The notes under the pieces: generated by a model
What the model was told of the DNA's origin: nothing
What the model saw: only the letters and a program-made list of their open reading frames with translations
Databases searched by the model: none
Part shown: piece by piece, positions 1 through 8,190 of the stretch
Layout of the letters: the number at the start of each line of letters is the position of its first letter
Position numbering within the stretch: the stretch's first letter is position 1
NCBI RefSeq assembly: GCF_001750685.1
Contig: NZ_CP017269.1
Span: 5,249,416-5,313,415, forward strand
Origin: Geosporobacter ferrireducens
GTDB taxonomy: Bacteria; Bacillota; Clostridia; Peptostreptococcales; Thermotaleaceae
Reading direction: 5' to 3'
DNA: 64,000 bases
Translations under genes and position numbers: made by a program

Positions 1-63
1 ATGTATAGGTCTAGTTGGGTGAGGTTAGCTCCACAAAATGAAGTTAATGACTAAAAAATGGTG

Positions 64-104
64 TTTCTCCACTGTTTGTCGAGTTAAGACAAACAGTGGA
101 GAAA
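64..104. terminator. perfect 17-bp inverted repeat
   Basis: Arms at 64-80 and 88-104 are perfectly complementary around a 7-nt loop (gagttaa). It is AT-flanked but has no long T tract, so it may be a weak terminator of a gene left of the window or a small-RNA/repeat hairpin. The rest of 1-320 shows no credible coding frame; it holds this hairpin and a degenerate dispersed repeat (108-215). Confidence 0.5.
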
Positions 105-107
105 TTT

Positions 108-215
108 ATAATAATATAAGGAAATACGTAAAAGGAATTCAATACTTTGAGTATCTATATGTACAAAATAATTTGACAAGCAGGTAATGTTGGGACGACG
201 GATCTGTTCCTCGTT
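108..215 (+). repeat. dispersed repeat, degenerate copy
   Basis: This stretch resembles 27155-27280 base for base over about 100 nt. Shared blocks are AATAATATA-GGAAATAC, GAGTATCT-TAT and TGGGACG-C. Its left part also resembles the segments around 4770-4850 and 11600-11680 inside the 362-bp repeats. All copies are intergenic and non-coding. The function is unknown. Confidence 0.5.
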
Positions 216-320
216 CCGGCGGAAAAAATATGTAACGATTAGAAGTTTTAACAAAAATTCCGTATAATGATATAGAAAGCCCTAATTATTTTAGGCATTC
301 AGAAAATGGGGGGAATTGTT

Positions 321-1493
321 ATGGAGCGTATTACTTATTCTCTAAGAGAGCAGTGTCAGATTTACTCGGATCAATATTATGATTGTATATCGACTTTTAC
401 CGATGAGGTATTAACAGAGGCAAGGAATAGACTTACTCCAATAATTCAAATCGCCCATAACCATCAAGATCAAGAAAATAATTCACAAGTGGAAACAATA
501 TTAGAACTGCTTATTTTGGGAACGCTGAGTGATGTATATCTTAAAGAAGCCCTTAATATCAATGGAATGCAGTATCGTATGTTAAAGTGGGTTACTGAAA
601 TGCGGCAGAAGTATAAGCAGTTAAAACCAGCAATGAGTTATCTAAAAGGGATTCTATCCAAGCAATTTTTATCCTACCATACAGAGCTTAGCAACATGAC
701 CCCCATTCAAAATATGTCACAGCTTCATAAACTTATTCGTTGGCTGGAGGCTACTGGAGAGTTTGGCAGCGAAGTAAAAAGATTAAAAGCGTGGGAAAGA
801 TATCTTAAAACGCTACCCTATAAGGATACTTTGATTATGCTTGAAACAATTCTTTCTTTTGCCCGGTGGTTTGAGCGTCGCAGTGAAGAAATACTGGGAC
901 AATACACGGCCTATGTCAATCAATATCTACACAAGTCAAAAAACAAATATAATCGGCGAGAGGATATTATATTCTGTAACCGAAGAAGAGTAGAATACCA
1001 TCTAAATATGGTTGGAGCAGAGATAATGAACAGAGTTTTTAGGGAAGATTTTTTAAAAACTCATAAAAGGATTCTATTATTGCCTATATGCATGACTTCT
1101 CCCCGGTACTTAAAATGTCAGTCAGAGGGATTTGGAAAAGATTTCAAATGTAAAGCCTGTTCTAAAGAATGTATGGTCAATCAATTAACCAAATTAGAAA
1201 AAGGTTTGAACTTTCGTGTGATGGTGGTTCTCCATGAATCCTCTATTTCTGCTTATAATAGAAAAGATACTTTATTTGACAGTCACACAGGGGTTATTGG
1301 TGTGGCCTGTATACTCAATCTAATTTCCGGGGGATGGATGTTAAAAGATATGGGTATTCCTGCTCAATGTGTGCCATTGGATTATTGCGGATGCAAAAAA
1401 CACTGGCATGATAAGGGCATCCCTACTTGTATCAATTTTAAAAAACTTCAGGAAATCAACAAAGTATTATCAGCAAGTACAAATACCAGATAA
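321..1493 (+). CDS. DUF116 family protein
   Basis: A 390-residue protein. The N-terminal two thirds is helical without a recognised domain. The C-terminal ~150 residues match DUF116: a hydrophobic strand with the LLLPICMTSP segment, a CKACSKEC cluster, then GVACILNLISGG and VPLDYCGCKKHW. The cysteine spacing suggests metal or Fe-S binding (inference). The biochemical role of DUF116 is not established. The start at 321 is preferred over the upstream in-frame ATG at 306 because the GGGGGGA ribosome binding site (308-313) sits correctly for 321. It is a single gene, followed by a non-coding stretch to the convergent SagB gene. Family assignment is from motif recall. Confidence 0.75.
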   Translation: MERITYSLREQCQIYSDQYYDCISTFTDEVLTEARNRLTPIIQIAHNHQDQENNSQVETILELLILGTLSDVYLKEALNINGMQYRMLKWVTEMRQKYKQLKPAMSYLKGILSKQFLSYHTELSNMTPIQNMSQLHKLIRWLEATGEFGSEVKRLKAWERYLKTLPYKDTLIMLETILSFARWFERRSEEILGQYTAYVNQYLHKSKNKYNRREDIIFCNRRRVEYHLNMVGAEIMNRVFREDFLKTHKRILLLPICMTSPRYLKCQSEGFGKDFKCKACSKECMVNQLTKLEKGLNFRVMVVLHESSISAYNRKDTLFDSHTGVIGVACILNLISGGWMLKDMGIPAQCVPLDYCGCKKHWHDKGIPTCINFKKLQEINKVLSASTNTR

Positions 1494-1712
1494 ACAGTGC
1501 CAAGGAACTACAAGAGGGAAAAGTATGATTAGCATTCAAGTCCAGGCCCTATGTAAAGACTGGGGCTATTTGTTTGCAGTGGAGTTTGCACTTTTATTTC
1601 AAGGAAATATAAAGATTATTCTTCAGATGCTAAAAACCTATCTAAGATCTGTATAGGATAATACAGATTTGTTTATTTTGAATCATGTTTAATGAATATC
1701 TATTCAAATTAA

Positions 1713-2474
1713 TTATTTTATTTTCTTCCCTGCAGTTCCAATATAGACTACAAATTCGTTTTCGCCATCTAAGCCCATGACTTCATTTAAAACTTCGTCA
1801 TCAAAGGCGGCGATGGCACAGACGCCGCAGTCAATGGATTCTGCTGCCAGGTATAGGTTCTGGCAAACATGACCTGCATCTAGATGGATGTAGCGATAAC
1901 CCCTTTCACCATATCTCCAAGTGGTTCTATAGGCATCAGCTGCCCATATAAAGGTAACAGCACTAGTCTTAACAAAGACCTGATTCAAACAAGCATCGGT
2001 TATCTTATCTCCTATATCTTCTTCAGCTTCTATAGGCAGCAGGCTATGCTTGGTAGCAACATAACGATATAATCCAGCTCGAATTCCCCTCACCCGATTG
2101 ATAAGAATATAGGTTTCAAAGGGATGCCTACCCCCTGCCGACGGGACCGTTCGCAGGGTTTTTGAAATAGGACCCTGCTCTCCTTGACTAACCAATACTT
2201 TTTTTACACCTTGGGTAGACCACAATAGATAGGAGAGCTCTTTTATATCCAAAGCTTCCTGATGATACTTTCTTAGGCTTTTTCGATTTTCTATTAACTC
2301 CTTTAACTGAATGGAATCCATATCAAGTTCATCAACGGAAGGCAGTGCTATTAGGGCGCTGTCGGGATCATATGATTTTTCTAAGGGTGGCTGTACCATA
2401 CCTTTTTCCTGATCAGACTCTTCCAGGTGCGCATACCTTGTTTTCTCCATAAATAATTTACCAATTTCACGCAT
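1713..2474 (-). CDS. SagB/ThcOx-type FMN dehydrogenase (nitroreductase fold)
   Basis: 253 residues. The nitroreductase-fold features are RKSLRKYH near residue 70 (FMN-phosphate-binding RxSxR-like), a PSAGGRHPFE block, and LDAGHVCQNLYLAAES near residue 200, all diagnostic of SagB-type dehydrogenases. Members oxidise azolines in thiazole/oxazole-modified microcin pathways, but stand-alone copies of unknown substrate are common in Clostridia. No cyclodehydratase, precursor peptide or exporter is adjacent, so a microcin role is not supported here. The start is backed by AGGGAGG on the minus strand 8 nt upstream. Transcribed alone, convergent with the DUF116 gene. Confidence 0.8.
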   Translation of the reverse strand: MREIGKLFMEKTRYAHLEESDQEKGMVQPPLEKSYDPDSALIALPSVDELDMDSIQLKELIENRKSLRKYHQEALDIKELSYLLWSTQGVKKVLVSQGEQGPISKTLRTVPSAGGRHPFETYILINRVRGIRAGLYRYVATKHSLLPIEAEEDIGDKITDACLNQVFVKTSAVTFIWAADAYRTTWRYGERGYRYIHLDAGHVCQNLYLAAESIDCGVCAIAAFDDEVLNEVMGLDGENEFVVYIGTAGKKIK

Positions 2475-2603
2475 CGTATAATCCTCCCTATATAAATTTA
2501 CATGACTTAATTTATTTTATCTTATCCTGCTTATATTGTCTAAAACAATTGAAACATATTCCTATTAAGATATGCTGTTCCTTCCTATGGTTTTGTATTT
2601 TTG

Positions 2604-2632
2604 GCAGGGGTTGCAGATTCTGCAATCCCTGC
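2604..2632. other. GC-rich inverted repeat upstream of the SagB gene
   Basis: Two nearly complementary 14-15 nt arms (GCAGGGGTTGCAG and CTGCAATCCCTGC) meet with essentially no loop. The element lies in the 514-bp gap between the divergent SagB and sigma-factor genes. It could be an operator palindrome or a hairpin; nothing shows which. The rest of the gap has no ORF. Confidence 0.4.
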
Positions 2633-2788
2633 TTTGTGTAACGAACTAAAAATATGAAAAGCTGCTAAATAACATATAATGGGTCTTTTTAATTTCATAA
2701 AAAATACTGACATCTTAAGTACTTCTTAACTAAGATGAAATAATCATATTTTGATGGAGGCTGATTTCATATGACAACGCAGTAAGAT

Positions 2789-2856
2789 AAAAAAGCTCTT
2801 AGATTATAAGCTATGCTTCTTATAATCTATGCTTCTTATAATCTAAGAGCTTTTTT
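2789..2856. terminator. long bidirectional hairpin with internal duplication
   Basis: AAAAAAGCTCTTAGATT... pairs with its complement ending AAGAGCTTTTTT, giving a stem of about 22 bp flanked by A and T runs, as in a bidirectional rho-independent terminator. The loop contains a tandem duplication of a ~16-nt unit (tatgcttcttataatc), so alternative pairings of similar strength exist. It sits upstream of the ECF sigma factor with no gene ending nearby. Confidence 0.6.
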
Positions 2857-2988
2857 AAGAAATTGATTTTAACTGTAAAGGATTTTCAAGAAATATAGAA
2901 AATAGATGTAATGAAATGATAGATTCTGCGTATTTACCTATGAAATTACTTAGCTAAGTAAAAATCATGGAAGGGGGGTTGATAAAAA

Positions 2989-3552
2989 GTGGAGCAAATT
3001 CTTTCGATGAGCAACTCCAATGAAAAAACTGATCAATACTTGAATAAAAAAGAAGCCTTTGCCTATTTTTTTGATGCCTACTACAAAAGGGTTTACAATT
3101 ACATCTACTACCGGGTACATTCCCAGGACATAGCAGAGGATTTGACCAGCCAGGTTTTTGAAAAGATGATGTATAAAATTGAGCAGTATCATCAAGATAA
3201 ATCACCCTTTGAGGTCTGGCTATTTGCCATAGCCAAAAACGTGGTGCATGATCATTTTAGAAACTTAAAAAAGGGTAAAATCTTTTCCTTTAGTATAGTA
3301 GAAGAATTGGTATCCAGAGACAGAACGCCAGAAGATGCAGTTTTGATGGCAGAAAGTAATGATCAATTGATGAAGGCTTTACAGGGGCTAAATCAAAAAG
3401 AAAAGAATATTGTGGCTCTTAAATTTGGAGCCAATCTAAAGAATAGTGAGATTGCAAAAATACTAAAGCTTACGGAGAGCAATGTAGGGGTTATACTCTA
3501 TCGCACTATGAAAAAATTAAAAATGATAATAGAAGGTGGGGAAAAGATATGA
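2989..3552 (+). CDS. ECF-family RNA polymerase sigma factor
   Basis: 187 residues, the usual length for an ECF sigma. Region 2 lies at about residues 20-90 (AFAYFFDAYYKRVYNYIYYRVHSQ, core-binding and -10 recognition). Region 4 lies at about 125-175 (LNQKEKNIVALKF followed by the NSEIAKILKLTESNVGVIL helix-turn-helix). The start is GTG, 10 nt after an AAGGGGGG ribosome binding site. Its stop overlaps the start of the next gene by 4 bp, the standard sigma/anti-sigma coupling. The signal sensed is unknown. Confidence 0.9.
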   Translation: MEQILSMSNSNEKTDQYLNKKEAFAYFFDAYYKRVYNYIYYRVHSQDIAEDLTSQVFEKMMYKIEQYHQDKSPFEVWLFAIAKNVVHDHFRNLKKGKIFSFSIVEELVSRDRTPEDAVLMAESNDQLMKALQGLNQKEKNIVALKFGANLKNSEIAKILKLTESNVGVILYRTMKKLKMIIEGGEKI

Positions 3553-4514
3553 GAAAAGAAACAATAGAAAATCAATTTTCCCAGGATATCGAAGCTTATT
3601 TAAGAGGGGAAGAAAGTCATTCCTCGGAGCCACAGGTATATAAGGAACTTCTGACCTTGGGAAAGGCCTTGGCAGACAGAGATTTTAGTCAAAGCACCGA
3701 TAAAAATACAGTATATCAAAAGACCCTGAAAAATATTTGTGAAAATAAGGAGAGAAGTAGTATGAAGAAGAGGAAATTTAAGAAATCCACCCTTGCTGCG
3801 GCAGCTTTGGCACTCCTATTTGTAGGCACAGTAACCCTCAACCTAACGCAGCCCTCCTTTGCTCAGGACTTGGTACACAAAGTAATTAAAACCCTAACTG
3901 CGGGACGAATTAGTGCTGTTCAAGTAGAACCACACCAGTGGGAGGCCACTGTCTTACCAGCAGGTCTACAGGGTAAAGCCTTTGACAAAGATGGGAACCC
4001 CATAGAGAAGATTACCAAGGAAATGGCAGAGGCTGGTGAAAAGCTTTATACGGCTGAAGGAAAAGAAATTGTTGGTTTTAATGGTGAGAAAATTATAACA
4101 GCCGATGAAGGCAAAGAAAACCGTCTTATAGTCACCGAACCTGATAAGTTAAACAACTATACCTGCTTTGAAGTGATTCTCCCCTCCTATTTACCAGAAG
4201 GCTACTCCTTTGATAAAGCAGAATTTTTTAAAGATGAAAAGGGTGAAGTAAGCAACAAATATATCAGCCTATACTTTACCAATGGAAAACCCGATAAATA
4301 TCTGTATATGCAGCAGCGATTTGCCGATGAAGAAACGGCCTATGAAATAGGAACCGATGGCAAAATTGAGCAAATCAAAATAAACGGCTTCGACGGAATC
4401 CTCTCCGATGGCAGGAGCATAGATTGGGAGGCCAATGATGTACTTTACAATCTATCGGGTAGAGGGCATATAACAAAGGCGCAATTGATTAAGATAGCAG
4501 AATCTATCAGATAG
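3549..4514 (+). CDS. DUF4367-type membrane protein, probable anti-sigma/sigma regulator
   Basis: 321 residues. A ~75-residue acidic cytoplasmic segment is followed by one transmembrane helix at about residues 78-100 (after KKRKFKKS; AAAALALLFVGTVTL). The large external domain ends in a DUF4367-like region (EVILPSYLPEGYSFDKAEF; ...LSGRGHITKAQLIKIAESI). This layout and the 4-bp overlap with the sigma gene are typical of ECF partners in Firmicutes. The N-terminal segment presumably holds the sigma factor until an envelope signal arrives (inference). No zinc-binding HxxxCxxC motif is visible, so it is not a classical ZAS anti-sigma. Confidence 0.75.
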   Translation: MRKETIENQFSQDIEAYLRGEESHSSEPQVYKELLTLGKALADRDFSQSTDKNTVYQKTLKNICENKERSSMKKRKFKKSTLAAAALALLFVGTVTLNLTQPSFAQDLVHKVIKTLTAGRISAVQVEPHQWEATVLPAGLQGKAFDKDGNPIEKITKEMAEAGEKLYTAEGKEIVGFNGEKIITADEGKENRLIVTEPDKLNNYTCFEVILPSYLPEGYSFDKAEFFKDEKGEVSNKYISLYFTNGKPDKYLYMQQRFADEETAYEIGTDGKIEQIKINGFDGILSDGRSIDWEANDVLYNLSGRGHITKAQLIKIAESIR

Positions 4515-4556
4515 CAGAATAAAAGATAATATATTAACTTTATTCAAAGATAGCCA

Positions 4557-4603
4557 CAAAACCTCCATAATTAGATGCAAAATCTAATCATGGAGGTTTT
4601 GTT
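4557..4603 (+). terminator. rho-independent terminator after the sigma operon
   Basis: The stem CAAAACCTCCAT ... ATGGAGGTTTTG has an inner TTAGAT/ATCTAA extension. It lies 43 bp after the stop of the DUF4367 gene. Confidence 0.7.
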
Positions 4604-4617
4604 ATGGAAACATGTAT

Positions 4618-4979
4618 GGGACGAGGGGACAGGTACCTTCTCCCAGTTCCAAATGAATAATAGTGGTTTTGCTTGTTACACATCTCCTCCGCCAATGGGG
4701 AAACGAAAGATGCTATTTAGATCTTTTGCAGCAATCTTCTGTTGTCGAAATATAGCGAACAGAAATTGAAGGAGTTTGTAACAATATATGGAACTACATA
4801 AAAGAATGTTAGACTGGGAGTATAACCTATATTTTGTGAAATTAGAAGATCCTAGAACGATAAATCTGGCCATTTCTTTCATGGTAGCAAGAATTCTTTA
4901 AGAGAACAACAAACTGACTCAATATAGCAAATGGTTTAATCTCAATCCAATTGAATTAAGATTAAACCATTTGTTATAT
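4618..4979. repeat. 362-bp direct repeat, copy A
   Basis: Collinear and gap-free with 11444-11805; by eye about 13 mismatches in 362 (near 96% identity). It contains a GTTGTCGAAATA block, several short out-of-frame ORFs, and at its 3' end a hairpin (AAATGGTTTAATCT / AGATTAAACCATTT). No protein-coding signal is convincing. The first 75 nt match more degenerate copies at 14763 and 17345. Copies A and B bracket the first half of the cassette-like array. Confidence 0.9.
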
Positions 4980-5048
4980 CTCATATTTCGCATAACTAAT
5001 TTTTCCAAGCGAACAATTATTTTTCTGTATATTTTTTCTTTCAATTGA

Positions 5049-5093
5049 CCTATGATTTTAGTATTAGAATCATAGGAGGAATCAATGAAATGA
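5049..5093 (+). other. operator-like palindrome and truncated gene start
   Basis: A perfect 9-bp inverted repeat (CCTATGATT at 5049-5057, AATCATAGG at 5068-5076) overlaps a GGAGG ribosome binding site. The ATG at 5085 is followed by one codon and a stop. This looks like the regulatory region and first codons of a gene whose body is gone, immediately left of the cassette array. The rest of 4980-5190 has no gene. Confidence 0.4.
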
Positions 5094-5190
5094 GAGATTA
5101 AAATTAGAAGTTATCCAATATAAATAGTATCCAAAGTAATAATTTGTAAAACAATTAATAAGTGAACGGTAGGTTTCCGTTAATTACGTC

Positions 5191-5267
5191 ACTTAACAGA
5201 GTGTTCCCAACATTCATCAGCATTTCGGGCCTGGCTTTGTGAGAGCTGATGAACGTCGTGAACACTC
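5191..5267 (+). repeat. attC-like site 1 (degenerate right end)
   Basis: The left box ACTTAAC (5191-5197) fits the integron R'' consensus RYYYAAC. Nested arms follow: GAGTGTTC 5199-5206 with GAACACTC 5260-5267, and TTCATCAGC 5213-5221 with GCTGATGAA 5245-5253, carrying bulged bases as attC stems do. No good GTTRRRY box follows the right arm. It shares AGAGCTGATrAACrTCG with site 13 at the far end of the array. Confidence 0.55.
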
Positions 5268-5393
5268 GAGAAGTTCTCCGAAACCATACGCAAAGGCCGC
5301 GGCGTCCTGCTGTGGATTGGGGAAGAACGCTTTAAAAGCTGTGCTAATTCATAGTTGTAAAAAATTATGAGCTTGAAAGGAAAGGAGTTTGAA

Positions 5394-6200
5394 ATGGAAA
5401 GAGTTTTAATACTTGGAGCAAGTGGATTAGTAGGAAAAGCTTTATCAAAGGAATTGAATAAGAAATATGATGTTTATGGTACATATAGTAGCAATAAAAT
5501 AGTTTCGATAAATTCAATTTACTATGATATAAGCAAAGTATATGAGATGGTTGATATTCTTAATAATGTTAAACCTGCAAGAATAGTGTACTGTTTAAGG
5601 GGAGATTTTGATGCTCAAATAGAGCTTCTTAATGAGCTTGTAAAATATTTAATGCCCATCAATGGAAAACTTTATTTTTGTTCTACTGGAAATGTTTTTG
5701 ATGGGGATATAACTAAACCTCATTTTAAAAATCATGAACCAATTGCTGAAAGTGATTATGGCAAGTTTAAGATAGAGTGCGAAAAAATATTAATAAAAGG
5801 CTTAAGTGACAATGGCATAATTTTTAGACTGCCAATGATATGGGGTAAAGACTCACCAAGATTAAATAGTATTCTAACCGCATTAAAAAATAATGAAGAA
5901 GTTGATGTTTACACAAATCTATATCTTAATAATAATACAGATGAAATGTTAGCAAAACAAATATGCTATATAATTGAAAATGATTTAAAAGGAATATTTC
6001 ATCTTGGTAGCAATGAAGTTATAAATCATTATGAATTTGTAAAAAGTGTTATTACCAATTTAGGATATAAGGATGTAAAATTTAATGAAGAAATGCTTCC
6101 GGAAGAAAAGTACTATTTAGCTGTTTTACCGACTGTTGGGGAGTTGCCTAAAGAATTTAATTTTTTAAATGAGTATGTTATTAATCGCATAACAGATTAG
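5394..6200 (+). CDS. NAD(P)-dependent sugar epimerase/RmlD-like reductase
   Basis: 268 residues of the extended short-chain dehydrogenase fold. The nucleotide-binding loop LGASGLVG is near residue 7, FCSTGNVFDG near residue 100, and the catalytic YxxxK is present as YGKFK. Closest in kind to dTDP-4-dehydrorhamnose reductase/NAD-epimerases, but no sugar-nucleotide genes are nearby, so the substrate is unknown. Start 5394 is chosen over an in-frame ATG at 5367 because AAGGAG lies 7 nt upstream of it. Very AT-rich compared with the flanking hairpins. First gene of the cassette-like array, with attC-like site 1 upstream. Confidence 0.8.
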   Translation: MERVLILGASGLVGKALSKELNKKYDVYGTYSSNKIVSINSIYYDISKVYEMVDILNNVKPARIVYCLRGDFDAQIELLNELVKYLMPINGKLYFCSTGNVFDGDITKPHFKNHEPIAESDYGKFKIECEKILIKGLSDNGIIFRLPMIWGKDSPRLNSILTALKNNEEVDVYTNLYLNNNTDEMLAKQICYIIENDLKGIFHLGSNEVINHYEFVKSVITNLGYKDVKFNEEMLPEEKYYLAVLPTVGELPKEFNFLNEYVINRITD

Positions 6201-6237
6201 ATAATTCAGATTTTTCTTATGATGGGAAGTATTAATA

Positions 6238-6486
6238 ATGGACAGCATGAGTTGTTTTGTCTTCATTTTGGAGATTTGGCTAGTGCTATTGGTGATAGTG
6301 AATATAAAGTTGAACTTAAATAAATACTTACATTTATTGTTAATAATATTCTTTGTTTTTACGACACAGTGGTTGCTGCAGATACTTGCTGGAGGATCGG
6401 CCGTCCATGGCGATTCTGGCTACGTGGGGCATGCGACATCAGGTCATTCTGCCCACACCTTACAAGCTAAGTCAAAGTGTCACTAA
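6238..6486 (+). CDS. short membrane ORF, probably a gene remnant
   Basis: 82 codons. The first ~50 encode two hydrophobic segments (FILEIWLVLLVIVNIKLNL and YLHLLLIIFFVF). The tail runs into attC-like site 2 and is low complexity, so the natural protein probably ended earlier or the ORF is truncated. Ribosome binding site is weak (GGGAAG). It lies 37 bp after the reductase with no attC-like site between. Not recognised. Confidence 0.3.
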   Translation: MDSMSCFVFILEIWLVLLVIVNIKLNLNKYLHLLLIIFFVFTTQWLLQILAGGSAVHGDSGYVGHATSGHSAHTLQAKSKCH

Positions 6487-6526
6487 GCTTGCAAGGCATC
6501 GTAGACGCCGGACGTTATCTGACATT
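6436..6526 (+). repeat. attC-like site 2
   Basis: Right box GTTATCT at 6514-6520 in the context GGACGTTATCTGACATTAG. Left box TCAGGTCAT at 6439-6447 is a weaker complement. The main arms CCTTACAAGC (6458-6467) and GCTTGCAAGG (6487-6496) differ at one position. It is preceded by a GGCCGTCCATGGCG module (6399-6412), also seen before site 3. It is followed by a small CCCGTACGTCCTGTGCGGG hairpin (6537-6555), of which a relative follows site 10. Confidence 0.6.
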
Positions 6527-6607
6527 AGTTGATTTGCCCGTACGTCCTGTGCGGGATATAGGATTAATTTTTGTGTCAGATTTTTATTTGAAAGGGGTAT
6601 AGAAGGT

Positions 6608-7216
6608 ATGATTAATCTTGAGAGACTATTTACAATAGAAAAAGAGAATTTGCTTGAATTCAGTAAAACCCTAAAGGCAGAAGACATATCTCAGCTGGTG
6701 GAATGGTTAACTGTAAAAGATGATAAATTGAGATATCATTCATTACTATTATTAGAACATCGTTCAGAGGAATATAATGATGTGTATCCTTTTTGGGATA
6801 TTTTTTGTGAAAAATTAAGAAGTACCAATTCCTATCAGAGAAGTATTGGGGTAATGCTCATTGCTGCGAATGTAAAATGGGATAGAGAAAACAAAATTAA
6901 AATAACAATTGATGACTATTTAAGAATTCTAGATGATGAAAAGCCGATTACGGTACGCCAGTGTATACAGTCATTAAAGAAAATAGTTGCTTATAGAATA
7001 GATTTACATAATAAAGTTGCAAGTGAACTTATATCCATTGATATTATGAATATTAAACCAACAATGAGAAAGTTAATATTAGTTGATATTCTAAATATTC
7101 TTGTGTTAATTAAAAAACATAATACTTCAGAAGAAATTGATACGTACATTTATCAAGCACTTACAGGTGAATTGCTTGATAAGAAAGCGATAAAACAAAT
7201 AGAATTGATGTTATAG
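6608..7216 (+). CDS. HEAT/ARM-repeat-like protein
   Basis: 202 residues, all helical, with paired amphipathic helices of about 35-residue period (VEWLTVKDDKLRYHSLLLLEHR; WDIFCEKLRSTNSYQRSIGVMLI; YLRILDDEKPITVRQCIQSLKKI). This is the look of HEAT-type solenoids that act as protein-protein adaptors. No catalytic motif. The ribosome binding site (AAGGGG / GAAGG) lies just upstream. It fills the space between attC-like sites 2 and 3 as a single promoterless gene, as expected of a gene cassette. Confidence 0.65.
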   Translation: MINLERLFTIEKENLLEFSKTLKAEDISQLVEWLTVKDDKLRYHSLLLLEHRSEEYNDVYPFWDIFCEKLRSTNSYQRSIGVMLIAANVKWDRENKIKITIDDYLRILDDEKPITVRQCIQSLKKIVAYRIDLHNKVASELISIDIMNIKPTMRKLILVDILNILVLIKKHNTSEEIDTYIYQALTGELLDKKAIKQIELML

Positions 7217-7273
7217 ACCGTTTTTCTGGGGGGCCGCCGTCCGTGGCGACCTGGGCTTTGCGGGCCGACCAAC

Positions 7274-7356
7274 GTCAGATAACAGTGAATTTCCAAAATC
7301 TGAGATAATATGCAAGTAATAAACAGACTTCGGGAATTCACAAGACGTTATGTGAC
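7274..7356 (+). repeat. attC-like site 3 (best preserved architecture)
   Basis: R''-like TCAGATAAC (7275-7283) and R'-like GTTATGTGA (7347-7355) are complementary with one mismatch. Inside, GTGAATTTCC (7285-7294) pairs with GGGAATTCAC (7332-7341), and AATCTG (7297-7302) pairs with CAGA-TT (7324-7330). The ~20-nt terminal loop is AT-rich. The order box-spacer-arm-loop-arm-spacer-box is that of integron attC. Its stem and loop closely match site 11 at 19824. Preceded at 7231-7250 by the GGCCG-CCGTGGCG module. Confidence 0.7.
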
Positions 7357-7409
7357 ATGCCTCAACGGGAGCATTAAGTAAATTAAAAATTTTAGAGGAG
7401 TAAATTTGT

Positions 7410-8096
7410 ATGAAAGCTGAAATTATTAGAGTAGCTATGGGGAAATCAAATTCATATTTAATTAAGGCAAAGGATGGATTTATACTAGTTGATGCAGGTA
7501 TGCCTGGTAAAACTGAAAGAGTAATAAAAGTTTTACGCGAGTATGATGCTGAATTAAATGATATTAAACTTATTATAATTACTCATGTACATAACGATCA
7601 TGTTGGTAGTCTATATGATATTAAGAGAAAATCAAATGCGTCAGTTTTAGTACATGAAAAAGAAAAGAATATTTTAGAAAAGGGATATAACAAATTTCCT
7701 GATGGGACTATGTTTTTCTCAAGGATGATCTCTAGTCTTGCAAACAATGTATTTTTTTCTCAAGATCAATTTATACCAGTTGAAGTTGATATTATTATAA
7801 AAGATGAATTTGATTTATTGGATTACGGAGTAGATGGTAGAATTCTTCACACACCTGGACATACAGAAGGGTCAGTTTCAATTATAATAGAAGAAAAGTT
7901 TTGTTTAACAGGAGATACATTATTTAATATGTTTCCTAACTCGGTTTATCCTCCATTTGCAAATGATGAAGAAAAATTAATAGAGAGTTGGAAAAAATTA
8001 AGAGAAAATAATTGTATAAAGTATTATCCAGGACATGGGAAAGATTTTGGTTTAAAGAAATTTGATAAAACAATTGAAAAACATATAAAAAAGTAA
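7410..8096 (+). CDS. metallo-beta-lactamase-fold hydrolase
   Basis: 228 residues. Metal ligands of the MBL fold appear in order: HVHNDH (HxHxDH, about residue 57), HTPGHTEGS (about 150), GDTLF (about 170), and the terminal PGHG (about 210). This fits glyoxalase-II/hydrolase-type members rather than a true beta-lactamase. There is no signal peptide, so it is cytoplasmic. The substrate is unknown. The ribosome binding site TAGAGGAG is 10 nt upstream. It is alone between attC-like sites 3 and 4. Confidence 0.85.
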   Translation: MKAEIIRVAMGKSNSYLIKAKDGFILVDAGMPGKTERVIKVLREYDAELNDIKLIIITHVHNDHVGSLYDIKRKSNASVLVHEKEKNILEKGYNKFPDGTMFFSRMISSLANNVFFSQDQFIPVEVDIIIKDEFDLLDYGVDGRILHTPGHTEGSVSIIIEEKFCLTGDTLFNMFPNSVYPPFANDEEKLIESWKKLRENNCIKYYPGHGKDFGLKKFDKTIEKHIKK

Positions 8097-8106
8097 TAGA
8101 GCACGA

Positions 8107-8138
8107 TCACATAACAATGCACTCAAGACGTTAAGTGA
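8107..8138 (+). repeat. attC-like site 4 (minimal form)
   Basis: TCACATAAC (8107-8115) and GTTAAGTGA (8130-8138) are complementary except one position and enclose only 14 nt. The right box GTTAAGT is a perfect integron R' (GTTRRRY). The inner arms and loop of the other sites are absent, so this is either a deletion derivative or a minimal site. It begins 11 bp after the MBL gene stop. Confidence 0.6.
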
Positions 8139-8190
8139 AATGCGCCCCAGGGTGAGTGCTAAACTGGAGTTTTTTATTTTGGAGGATTTT

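Noticed and set aside
1369..1656. 95-codon plus-strand ORF overlapping the end of the DUF116 gene
   Set aside because: Shadow frame of the DUF116 C-terminus running into non-coding DNA; no ribosome binding site or recognisable protein.
2475..2790. Thiazole/oxazole-modified microcin cluster around the SagB-type gene
   Set aside because: No SagC/SagD cyclodehydratase, leader peptide or exporter is found on either side.
4575..4882. Short ORFs on both strands in the 362-bp repeat
   Set aside because: Copies A and B differ by substitutions without codon-position bias, and the ORFs lack ribosome binding sites; treated as non-coding repeat.
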